This document shows, piece after piece, positions 13,664-24,002 of a DNA stretch of 60,000 nt. Every line of letters begins with the position of its first letter. Within the stretch, counting starts at the first letter, position 1. The stretch comes from Apostichopus japonicus (taxonomy: Eukaryota > Echinodermata > Holothuroidea > Aspidochirotida > Stichopodidae): NCBI RefSeq assembly GCF_037975245.1, contig NC_092561.1, forward strand, positions 312,001 through 372,000, given 5' to 3'. The notes below the pieces were generated by a model. It was not told the origin of the DNA. It saw nothing but the letters and a program-made list of their open reading frames with translations, and searched no databases. The translations under genes were made by a program, and so were the position numbers.

Positions 13664-14130
13664 TTAGATTAGATCAACTTTATTAAACCACGAGTATAAC
13701 ACAGGATATGAGATACAAACAATAAAATATGAAAACCTAAAAACGTACAGTATCAAACAATTGTAAGAATATGAAAACATAAGACTTAAAACATGCAGTA
13801 AAACAATATACAAAGCTCAGGACAGTGGCAAGAGAGTACAGTCGGAACAGAAGAAACAGTCAGACGAGATCTAACGTTGAAAGTCTTCATTATAAAGTTT
13901 GATGCATTGTGGAATGAGTGAGGAAGAATGTCGATTCGTATGAGACGGTGGGAGCCGCATCCTTCCACTTCTAGGAATAACCGCTCTGTCGAAATATTGG
14001 TGGAGTGGGTGGCTATCATCGCTCATGATTCTATATGTTTTCACTCTCAGTAGTTGGTGATATGTAGTAGGCAAAGTTGGCTGATTTGTCCCGAGCAGAC
14101 GACCTGCTTGCCGAATTGGTCGAACCGCAC
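13664..14130 (-). pseudogene. 3' end of a non-LTR retrotransposon (LINE)
   Basis: The minus strand from 14074 to 13871 encodes a C-terminal peptide with HPLHQYFDRA, SGRMRLPPSHTNR and SSLIPQCIKLYN. This is the pattern seen at the very end of many CR1/jockey-type polyproteins (a run of basic residues, then a TNR..SFIP..I.L.N block). A short 3' UTR follows and ends in a repeated GATTA/TCTAA motif at 13665-13680, as LINE 3' ends often do. The rest of the element is missing (5' truncation). It is not the same fragment as the LINE at the left edge. Confidence 0.65.
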
Positions 14131-16398
14131 CTGGTGATTTAAATACTCTGTCCAGAAGTAACTTAAAGAGAGGTTACCAATTAATAGGTTCTACGACAAC
14201 AAAGGGCCACTCTGTTTGAGTCCACACTTAAGTTAATTGATGTAAATTAGAAGACTGTAGTTAAGAACAGAGAGCTGCCACTTTCTCCTCATAGTGTGGC
14301 AGTAGTGTATACCCTTTAAAACTTCTTCTAGAAGAAGTAAGTTACTTTTGGAAGAAACAGACTCTGCATGCAAAGTGTGGTAAGGAATAAAGCACTGTTG
14401 CGTAAACTCGATTGTGCTTATTATTGGCTTTCAGAGAATCAGAGTAATACATTTGTACGAAACATGAGTTGCATAAACTTGGATGGACAATATAGAACTT
14501 AAAAAAATAATACATTGGTATTGAGAGATTAATTTCTCGATTAATAACTTTAATTTCATCCAAAGGTTTCCTTCACAAAACCGTTCCTTGCCATTGAACA
14601 CGATGGGATGACACCATCAAATTTCTTTCTTAGATTAGAAACTAATGATGGAAATTCAAGTACGGGCACGAGCGTTGGAGCGTCAATTCATGCATAAAGA
14701 CGTGATTCATTATCTTTATTATCTTAATTAATGAATGATATTACCACAATTTCTCGAATTGTTGTGTGAAAATGTTTGGTTACCTAGACAAATGCATGCA
14801 AGAGATTTTCTTCGAAGTTTCTGTTAATGATTTTTATTTGCATTTCAATAGGTGTACCATGTTAATAGGCATTGAATGAGTCTCCGTATGGGTTGAAGTA
14901 AGGGTATGATTCACGGATGTATTACCGTAAGTTTTTTTTTGGTAACAACAAGTCCACATGTTTACTAAAATAGCCCCATCATTTTGCAAGCATTCTTCAC
15001 TTTCCTCTCAACATACGTGTACCGGAGAGTTTTTTACACAATGAAAAGCAAGCCGATAGCAGGTATTTGCATTACAATGTTACCCTGAATAAAGATGTCT
15101 CCTTACAAGTTATATAATTTGCCAAATGCAATGTTGGTTTAACCTCAACCAATACAGTTTCCTCCAGTGAAATATTGTCTTTTTGTCTATCACGTACTCA
15201 CATCATTTCCATGTCTAAACACTTTTATTTATGAAAAAGCAATGAAAGAAATAAAAGCAGAATAAGAATAGAAAACACATAAAATTGGCAACACATCACA
15301 ATCTAACCTATCAAAGGAATTCTCATTACAAGATACTGCCGTTAACCGCATGGGATGAACTCGGCTTTATTTGAAATGTTGCCGTTTTGGAATAATTGAA
15401 CGTTTTGGGCAATGTATTGTGATCTGTCTGCTACCAGACTGCGACCTTCATTTAAAGAGAAAAAAGTGTTTACCATTTTTCCTTCTCAATTGTGTTCTGA
15501 TTATGAAATGCTATTTATAACGGTGGTACGTGTGCGTCAGAAACGAAGTACTCGCTAAAAATCACACAGATTGAGCTGATAACCTATTTTAAGGAAGAAC
15601 AACTAGGCAAGTATTTCACAAGACATTGATCAATGGAGTCATCACTATGAAGGTGAAGTTCGTTGATTGCTAACAAATTACATCTTGTTTACAAGGAGTG
15701 TGCTTCCCTAAAAGGCTTCCGTGCTGTGTCACTTTTGATCCAGAGCCATCACACCTTTTCAGGATAAAGGAATAATTGGTAGATGAAGCTATAAAGTTTT
15801 CTCTTTTAGTTTACCCCACGAAAAGGATAGAAGAGTTTTCCTAATATAATAATAAGTTATGCTAAAGTTGTCTACCTCACGAATGGCAACAACTGTTTGA
15901 ATTTATAGTTTATTCTGGCAAAAGTGCAACTGACAAGTTATAGGGGAATTCAGTTTCGTGCGAAAAATGGTAACTACTAGTTTGCTCTTGTTCATTCCGC
16001 CAGGTTAATGCTCGGCTCACTTTGCACGCATTGTTGTTTCGTGTTGTTTCCACGATGACGTAATGCTGTGGGTGTTATTGTTGTGTGCTCGTTGATGTAC
16101 CAAAGACATAAACAAGGAAATAATGAATTTTGTTACTCATCTCTGAGGTTGACGGATGACTTTAGCTATAAATTAAATGTACATCGTTCAAAAGCACTAT
16201 CAGTATAGGTTTACATTTCGATACCACCTATGATTTTTTTGAACTTTAAACATCTCATGCTAGTCAATTTAAAGGCCGTATCACTAAATATATCACCTGG
16301 ACCAACGGGTCAGATTTTCAGATGCAACACAAAGCTTGATAGGAAACCATACTTGTAGGGATATGTTTCTAAAAGTGAACAACATAACTATACAGTGA

Positions 16399-16400
<2 letters not shown>
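14131..16400. other. Non-coding, nothing recognised
   Basis: AT-rich sequence with only short, compositionally random ORFs. No RNA gene, repeat family or splice-flanked coding segment was supported. Confidence 0.5.
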
Positions 16401-16402
<2 letters not shown>

Positions 16403-16443
<41 letters not shown>

Positions 16444-16575
16444 ACATATATATAAATATATATATATATGTAGACTTGATATATGTATATATATATAGGT
16501 CTATTTACTATTTATAGGCTATATATATAGGCTATATATATAGGCTTTATATATGTATATATATATATATATATT

Positions 16576-16620
<45 letters not shown>
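16403..16620. repeat. Compound (TA)n array with a TATATATAGGC minisatellite
   Basis: Runs of TA flank about three copies of an 11-bp TATATATAGGC unit around 16510-16550. The apparent ORF over it is an artefact of the repeat. Confidence 0.9.
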
Positions 16621-16622
<2 letters not shown>

Positions 16623-17984
16623 TTCTAATATTCGTATGCTCCGATCTATGTGGAAGGCATGACCGTAATATGGCACTATTGTCGAACATGTCAGAGCTAT
16701 GGCGCTACGCTGGATCGGTTTCAGTGTTATTATACCATACTTTCATAGGGTCTTAATAGCTCTTCAGTATGATCAGTCCGGTAGTTTTCAAGTTAAGCCT
16801 ATATTTAGTAAGAGCAAACCATGACTTTCAAAGCTTGGTTTCTGTAAATCGCAATTTTGCCTTTTGCGGTTCGTCTTCCACCAAGAACAATCTTCAAAAA
16901 GTACAATGATGTTTCCCTCTCGACATCATATGTTGTTGTCTGCTCCTCATTTTGGGATTCTTAAGTAGATCTCTAAAATAATTTACATCTTGTAAATAAG
17001 GATAACAAGCACAAGCATTCCTTTAAGTTCTCTGACAAATTTTCATCCTTCAATAGACCGCTGATAGTTGATAGCCTAACGATCACATGTTACACCGATG
17101 CATTAGCCTATCCAGTCAATTGCAAACTTGAACAACTAATCGCGCGTGCAAGCACAACCCTGTCGATTGTCCAATGTGTAAAATGCACCTTTTGTGACAG
17201 AATATCAACTCCAATTTGAAATCGTCACACGCCGCGACTTCTGTCTATTTTATTTATACAATTTTGACCGATATTTTACCTTATGCCCTTGAAAAATCTT
17301 TCAATCCAACCTTGCATTGTGTAATTTAAAGGAAATGAATGACGACGGGGCCAGCCAGCTGCGTGTTGTATATACTTTTGAAACAGACACTGACCGACGA
17401 TATGACAATTAAGGCAGATTCTGCAAACATATTGTTCTAATTCTTCGCAATCTGTTCAGTGTTCTAGTGGTTGTTGTTGATAGTTTTTTTTCTTCTAATA
17501 TACTCGCTATATTAGCAATGTTAGTTTGACCATAACGGTCATGCATGGCTACACGTAAGCTCAAACCAATATTACGTGCATATATGATCAGTCTAGTAAT
17601 CCAATAAATTTACAATTTATTGACAAACTTGAAGATAAAGTTGTGTGCCCCCACGATGCCACTTGACAACTAATAATGAGTTTAATATGGAGTATTGTTT
17701 CACGAACTTCTGACTATAAATGTAATAAGTCGTTGCTGCTATTTTTAGAGTTGAAAAAGTATGGGTCATGAAAGAAGCCATTTTTTATGATTTTGTTTTC
17801 CAACAAGCTATTAAATATTTCAATAAAGGTTTTTTTCGCAAATTTTCGCTCTCCCTGCAGCAATGCAATCGTCTATTAATAGGTTTCCATGTTTTCCGAG
17901 GTTACCGCAGGTAGAATATCAGCTCTATCGTTTGTATTTATTTCTTCTCACATCGCTCATGCTAGGATTTTCGGATATCCGGTG
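16621..17984. other. Non-coding, nothing recognised
   Basis: AT-rich sequence without a supported gene or named repeat. Confidence 0.5.
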
Positions 17985-18033
17985 ATGAGATATTTGTCAT
18001 TTATCTTCTTTTTCACACCTACAGTCGTGTTGG
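17985..18033 (+). CDS. Possible signal-peptide-like first exon
   Basis: ATG at 17985 is followed by MRYLSFIFFFTPTVVL and a perfect donor G|GTAAGT, leaving in phase 1. That length and hydrophobic core suit a signal peptide, and phase-1 junctions after signal peptides are common in genes for secreted proteins. The frame is also open upstream from 17889, so the true start is uncertain. Hydrophobic reading frames arise easily in AT-rich DNA, so support is weak. A phase-compatible exon follows at 21141-21358. Confidence 0.2.
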
Positions 18034-18933
18034 GTAAGTTATTGTCTATCTGGAAGGATTATATTCCCGTTTAATGGTTTTTTTTTTGGACGAGCATTAT
18101 GGTTCGGACTACTTAAAGCAGCCATAAGAGTTCACTTTGCCACAACTTGTCTTTATATCGTACACTCAATCGTGTAAGCATAGAAATGCAAAGTGACTAA
18201 ATTGTAATCGATTTAACTAATCGTGCCAGGTACAATGAAAGTAGGGACGGCATTCAAAGGTCTGCCAAAATGAAACAATAAAACATAATACATGTCTTGT
18301 ACGTAAAACCATTTCGATGCTAAACGAAGTAATTATAAATCACTGCTTAGGTCGAAATTCCATTAACCTCTTGGCTAGATTAAGGGGTATCCATCTATGG
18401 CTTAATCAGTACAAGTTAAACTAAATTGCAGCTTTATGTTATCCGACATTTAAATTTAAATTTCTGTAATTAAGTTTCCCCGAAGACCCAAAGCAAAATA
18501 TATATATTGACGTAAGCGATTTTTTAAGCGTTCAATGTTACAATAAGTGAGACATATATACCCTTATCAGATAGAGGTTGAGGCCCCTAGCATATCAGGC
18601 GCGTATCCAGGGGGGCGTTGGGGGCGCGCGCCCCCCGGGTAAGAAAAGAGGAGAGAAAAAAAGAGAGAAGAAAAAAGGGGGAAAAGAGGGAAAAAGAGGA
18701 GGAAGGAAGGGAAAAGAAAAAGAAGAAAGAGAAAAAGGAAAAAAGGAGGGAGTAGAAAAAACGGCAAGAAACCGGGAAGAGAAAGAGGAACAGTGACATA
18801 ATTACAGGGCTGATCCTTATTTTATACACAGGGTAGCCAGTGACGGGTCGATGATTTCGGAAGGGTGTGAGCCTCACCCTACCCCTTACACCGACAACTC
18901 CATTTTGACGATTCCATTTTTCCTCTCTCACTA

Positions 18934-18993
<60 letters not shown>

Positions 18994-19038
18994 TTATATA
19001 TATATTTATATATATATATATAAATATATATATATATG

Positions 19039-19092
<54 letters not shown>
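18934..19092. repeat. (TA)n microsatellite inside the transposon
   Basis: About 160 bp of TA with a few TATTTA, ATAAAT and GTAAAT interruptions. Confidence 0.95.
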
Positions 19093-19908
19093 TAGACCAG
19101 GATCTATATGCGAACTGCACTAGACATATGTCCTTCGATGCAACACTGCCATCCAGAGATAAAATCTTATGCACTCCGACCTGAATGCTAATTGTTACCC
19201 CAAACCTAGTATACACTCGTACAATGAATCTAAAAATAAATTCCGCATGCGATTGGAGAATTGAGCACATCTCCTGTGAATATCATGCAGTAGATCCAAG
19301 GACGTATCATGGACGGGGGGGGGGCGCACCATCACTTCTTGAGATTGTTCCCATCTGCATGAAAACGCTCGCCCCACAACCCCTACGCCCCACCCCTCTT
19401 AACACTTCCCGATGAGTTACGAAACTTAATTATAATAACCTTCGCCCGTAGGCAAGTCCTTGACAAAATCCGGCAACACACCACTTCATCGATAACAAGA
19501 CTAGTGGTCGGGTTGTGTATTAGTGACGTCTAGAGGTCGTGCACTGACCTAAATGGAGTGTGACCAATCCCGATTTTGCAATTTCCAAAAATCAGGCCCC
19601 GAAAAATCCCAAGAAATCCCAAGGACATTGTACTGTATGGATATCTAGCAATATCCAGCGATATCTAGGGATGAAAATCCCAGGATCTTCCCTAAACTGA
19701 AGGCAGATAGAGAATCGAAGCCTTCAGGTGTGTACTGAACTTGAAACTGTGCGTCTTTCGAAATGAAAAAAATGTGGGGCATTGCACAATAAACAGATCG
19801 AAGTTATTTATTTCAGTCTCATTTCAATAATCCGAATTTGTAAAGCAAACAGCAGATATCACATCATATCAGTGTGCATGAAAATGGCGTTCCAGGATGA
19901 ACAGCGTC

Positions 19909-20378
19909 CAAACCATAGGCGCAGATCCTGGTGGGGACAGCGGGACGCGTGATTGAACTTTGGCGCAGTTTGATCCAGCATTGTGCAAATGACATGCAGC
20001 AGTTCCCATTTTATTATATTTTATCCACAGTTGTTAAATAAAGGACGGAAATCGCATTTGCGGCAGTCTATAATTGTTTTCTGGGAGAGGACCCCAGACC
20101 CATCGTATACAAAAGTCTACTTGGATTATTTGTCCCTGATATTTTTTTCTGCAGACGCCCATGTATTTCCCCAAACTAAATTTATAAGCCATGAAATCTA
20201 AAACTTAAGGAGGTTTGGAAGTATCATTAGGTCTGGGAAGTGCTATTTCCGGCGATCTGGGAGGTTATATTTGCCCAAAAAAATCGTACGCTACGCGCGA
20301 ACCCATGGTCGCGCTCCGCTTTGATAGTGTCAGAGAACAGACACGCGTCCCCACCATTATCCAAACTGATCTGCGCCA
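19909..20378. mobile_element. Inner inverted-repeat element with GGCGCAGATC ends
   Basis: Left end ATAGGCGCAGATCCTGG and right end (reverse complement) CATGGCGCAGATCAG match. GGTGGGGAC and ACGCGT blocks also match in inverted orientation just inside each end. It lies wholly within the 18596-21054 element. A target duplication is not clear. Confidence 0.5.
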
Positions 20379-21140
20379 TGCTCAAAGCTGTCGATGTATG
20401 TAGTGCTCGGTTTATGAAATATCTGGTATTTTTTTATTTCCTTCAACGAAGTTTTATTGTAGCCGTTATAAGAGGTTTTAATATTTATACACCAATATAT
20501 TAACTGTGTCTGAATTTTGGAAAATTCCATGACCAACATTCTTCATCATACTTCCCTCTACTCGTGCAGTTTTGACCGGTCTGTTAGGGGTTGAAGGAGG
20601 TTTTTCTATATTGGTTTTCCGTAGATGAAATTTTGTGCAACTTTATGGTTTTGAAGTGAAATTATTCACGAGAAATGTTAATTTTCAAATTCTGAACAAA
20701 TAATGGGCTTAAAACCTTGAAAAGTGGGGCTGGCGGGTAATGTGGGCTGCGACGTAGAATCACCTACAAAAGCAATGATCCACGGGAGATGTGATGAGGT
20801 CGAACATGATGTGTGACTGGTGACAATCTTCAAAAAGATTATACATGAAAACAAAACTATTTGGAAATACTTGGTTCTTAGGCAAAAGTGTACATCTGGT
20901 TGGTCAGTTTCAAGCCCGAGAAGTGCCATTTCCGGTGATCTGGGGGGTATCAAAACCAGAAATTTTATTGTACGCTGTGCGCCAACCGATGGTGGCGCTC
21001 CGCTTAGATAGTAATTCGCGCCCCCCGGGTTAGAAAATCCTGGATACGCCCCTGCATATAGTTATATCGGTGTTCTAATAATTTCTCTAATGGGATAGCT
21101 AGGTACCACTGTATTCTTGTCTTAACTTTATTCAGTGCAG

Positions 21141-21358
21141 TTTCGTTCTTCCTACTCGGTGGTGTTTATCACTTGTCCACAAAAGGAGAGACATTTCGTT
21201 CGTCAAGAATTATTGGTGGGAGTGGGCTTGTTATGGTTACGAAGCATACCCGATATTCTACTACGTTTGATTCTGAAAGATATGTATTCCAATTAATATG
21301 TTTCAATAAAAGAGCCCCGTACCACCCTCTCCTTTGGGATATTCGGTGGCACAAATAG
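21141..21358 (+). CDS. Possible terminal exon
   Basis: This follows a good acceptor (TTTATTCAGTGCAG) and is open to a TAG at 21356 in the frame SFFLLGGVYHLSTKGETF... ending in LLWDIRWHK. The entering phase 1 fits the donor at 18033, in which case the 2.46-kb transposon would lie in the intron between them. No family was recognised. The opposite strand is also open here, so the frame may be fortuitous. Confidence 0.2.
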
Positions 21359-22698
21359 ACTGCTTATTATCACTTACTCACAGAGGAAAATAATATTTCT
21401 ACAAGAAAAGTAGCACTTTATGAAGTAGATAAGAAAATCAAAAAGAATATTATAATATGATGGAAAACTTTGAAGAGCGTGTGCCGTGATGACATCACAG
21501 ACAGTCGGGCAAAACAGGTTACATTCAGTCAACTATATTTGAAGATAGAAACAAGGTATTGAGATGAAGTTTTCAGTTGGAAAGTATAGAAAATATTGTT
21601 TTATATTAAAATAAGAGTTTCATTTGTCTCCCAACGGAACATCCCTTTATTCTTGAAGGTACACATGATCTCGCTACTTTGTAAGATACCTTTCTCAGAC
21701 AACATTTTACTTTCTTATGTCAGTACTCGTATGGACACAAAAGCTATGATGGTTCCCTTGTTTCCAAGAGTCTCATTCTTGCTTCGCTCTCTACAATAGT
21801 ACATTGTATTCTTCTGTACAAATATTTAGAAGCTGTTTTCATAAACGACCAATAACGATCTTCATTCATTAATACAATCTGTTCACTACTTTTTTGAGTA
21901 TATTATATTTCAATCTCATTATGTAAAACTGGACGTTGTAAGCAATTAAAATAATGAATAATAGGATTACGGAGGACAAACTCACTAAGGGAATAATCAA
22001 GGACATTACAGAGTTAATAGGCCGTCCATTAACTTCGAGTGGAGATGATATTTCAGAACCTTGAGCTCAACAAGACCTCAGAGGCTTATGCGGTAGTCTA
22101 AACATTATAAGAATATGCTGCACTCAATAACGAACATAATGATATTTTACGAAGTCTGAATAATAACGCCAAACATATGAACAAGTATGATTCGAGAATG
22201 TGAGATCAAAAGGGAAATGTTTGTGTAACTATCGCAGTAAGTTCTTACTTTATTTATATCTCTGGTTTAAGCAACAAGTGCACTTCGGTGATATCAGAGG
22301 AATACTTGTATGTAGCCATATTATGGGTTATTGAAATAATGCTCTGTCTCTGAAGGCCAATGTCTCTGTTAGTAAATTGGAATACGTTTTAAAACGGAGT
22401 AAACACTTACGTAATCATGAATAGGGGTACTGATATCGTCAATAGTGAAATGGCTCAGTAGAATGCCAATATCTGTCTTATTATATAATAAACTAAAGAA
22501 CAACTCGATGTATCATGCATCGAACCATTAAAATCAGGTTTTTTTTTTGTACTTGGTGAACCAAGGATCTTATATATCAGTTACGTCTCAGAAAAACAAT
22601 GTACGAGATAATATCTGATTTTTACACAAGTACAGAGTTGATATTTAAATTCAGATGTAAGCCAAAAATATAATCAATATAACAATGTATTAACTTAC
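21359..22698. other. Non-coding, probably intronic
   Basis: No supported gene. One minus-strand segment at about 22410-22455 ends at a strong GTAAGTG donor and is open and hydrophobic, but its acceptor is poor. Confidence 0.4.
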
Positions 22699-22776
22699 CT
22701 GGTAGAGGCAAGACAATCACACAAAGACAAAGAAATATGGAAAGGACCCATTGTGACGTTAAAGACATCCTCGTTG
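22699..22776 (-). CDS. Signal-peptide exon of a candidate secreted or membrane protein
   Basis: On the minus strand a pyrimidine-rich acceptor (TTTTCCTTCTTCTTAG) leads into eight bases of leader, then ATG at 22768. The 23 codons read MSLTSQWVLSIFLCLCVIVL and then PLP, followed by G|GTAAGT. This is a classic signal peptide: short polar start, long hydrophobic core, then small and helix-breaking residues. It leaves in phase 1. The acceptor before the ATG implies a further 5' untranslated exon at higher coordinates. The exons at 6414-6469 and 5734-5970 on the same strand continue in matching phases and could be its downstream part. Confidence 0.55.
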
Positions 22777-23624
22777 CTAAGAAGAAGGAAAACAATTTGT
22801 TTTCAGGTTAAGTAAAAATAAGCGAACCACACAGCAACATCGGTCGCACAAAGGAAGGTTCATGCCAGTCTGTTTTGCTAGGTTTGAAACAGATAATCCT
22901 CACAACAAGAAAAGAAAGAAAACGATCAAGACGGACCGATCGTAGACGATTCGCTTACTTCAACTAAAAACTAAGGGCATCAAGCCTTGATGTCGGTTTG
23001 CGAAAAAATTTACTCCATTTACCAACACGTTGAGAAACTGAAGAATAGGTTGAAGTGCCGGCTTAGCGCTCCGATTAATAAATGCTAAATTTAGATAGAC
23101 GAAGGCAATTTAACCAAATGCCAATACTATAAATTGCGTGGGTAGCGCCAACGCCACAAGTCTTTATATGAGAAGCATTTCTGTACAGAATTTATGCATG
23201 ATCATTCAGAGTGATAAAACCATGATGTGTCATACACTGACACCTTTTTCTGGTAAGAAAAAGGAAAAAAGTAAACGATGTACATTACTTTTTGTTTAGA
23301 AATTGTAGGGAAACTTAATATGTAGTCATTAAGGTAAGCGCTTGTAATGAATTAAAATGCCTGCTACTTAATAGCTTAAAAAGCAGAATTTTTCTCTTAG
23401 CAGGAATGTTATAACGTTATCAACGGCTATCTTTAGGATAATCGCCCTAACGGTCGCTGATATTTTATTTGTTTACAACGAAATTGAAAACAAAAGTGAA
23501 TGTTTAAGCGCAAAAGACCTAGTCTTTGGTGTGGCAATTTATAAAATGCATACTTTGCTGTCAATGGTTTTGGACGTTCGAGGGTAATTTTTATTATGAA
23601 TCGACAACGCGAATATAAAAATAT
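22777..23624. other. Non-coding, possible upstream region of the minus-strand signal-peptide gene
   Basis: No ORF or repeat of note. If the gene is real, its 5' UTR exon and promoter should lie here or beyond the Penelope-like locus. Confidence 0.4.
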
Positions 23625-23719
23625 ACATATACTTATATATAAGTATATATATATAAGTATATATATAAGTATATATATAAGTATATATATAAGTATATAT
23701 ATATATAAATATAAGTATA
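23625..23719. repeat. AGTATATATATA microsatellite at the 3' end of the Penelope-like insertion
   Basis: About five units of a 10-14 bp AGTATATATATA motif. The last 13 bases, AAATATAAGTATA (23707-23719), recur directly after the insertion at 29757-29769. Confidence 0.85.
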
Positions 23720-23912
23720 ATATAACGAAAATCCACGTTTACTCCAAAAGAAAATATTATTAGAGAAAACCAGAGAAATAAGATATGACTCATAATTGAC
23801 AAATAAGGAGTAAGTTTTAGAAAATATATTGGAATTTTCGGTCCCCCTGGGACCTTCGTCAGCAATACTTAGCAGTCGAATGAGAAGTACAAAATGTGAC
23901 ACAATGAAAGTA
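23720..23912 (-). repeat. 3' pseudo-LTR of the full Penelope-like copy
   Basis: This 193-bp sequence matches 26865-27057 in the same orientation. It contains a hammerhead-ribozyme-like motif at 23826-23868. Confidence 0.9.
23826..23868 (-). ncRNA. Hammerhead-ribozyme-like motif (3' pseudo-LTR)
   Basis: Same sequence as the other two motifs, on the minus strand within the 3' repeat of the full copy. Confidence 0.55.
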
Positions 23913-24002
23913 TGACGCTAGATAAGTGTAAGTTGCAATGATGGAATTAAAACCAAATAAACCATGACTATACAGGAAGCGGATTAAGGAGCAAAGAACG
24001 GA

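Larger units (their letters stand above)
18596..21054. mobile_element. Non-autonomous DNA transposon, 2.46 kb, with GCGTATCCAGG inverted ends
   Basis: The left end reads CAGGCGCGTATCCAGG and the right end, reverse-complemented, reads CAGGGGCGTATCCAGG. Both are followed by a CCCGGGGGGCGCG-like G-rich block. The flanks share CATAT (18591-18595 and 21055-21059), a likely 5-bp target duplication. No transposase is visible. The interior holds a purine-rich block (18640-18790), a long TA array (18934-19092) and a second inverted-repeat element (19909-20378). Sequence at 20213-20340 is repeated, diverged, at 20898-21030 near the outer right end, so the inner and outer elements have related 3' subterminal regions. 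Confidence 0.7.

Noticed and set aside
18587-19270. 227-residue minus-strand ORF rich in Tyr/Ile and Phe/Leu/Ser
   Set aside because: It reads through a TA array and a purine-rich block inside a transposon and has no domain.
23539-23902. Minus-strand ORFs of 89 and 108 residues with Ile/Tyr repeats
   Set aside because: They run through the pseudo-LTR and its microsatellite; the reading frame is a by-product of the repeat.
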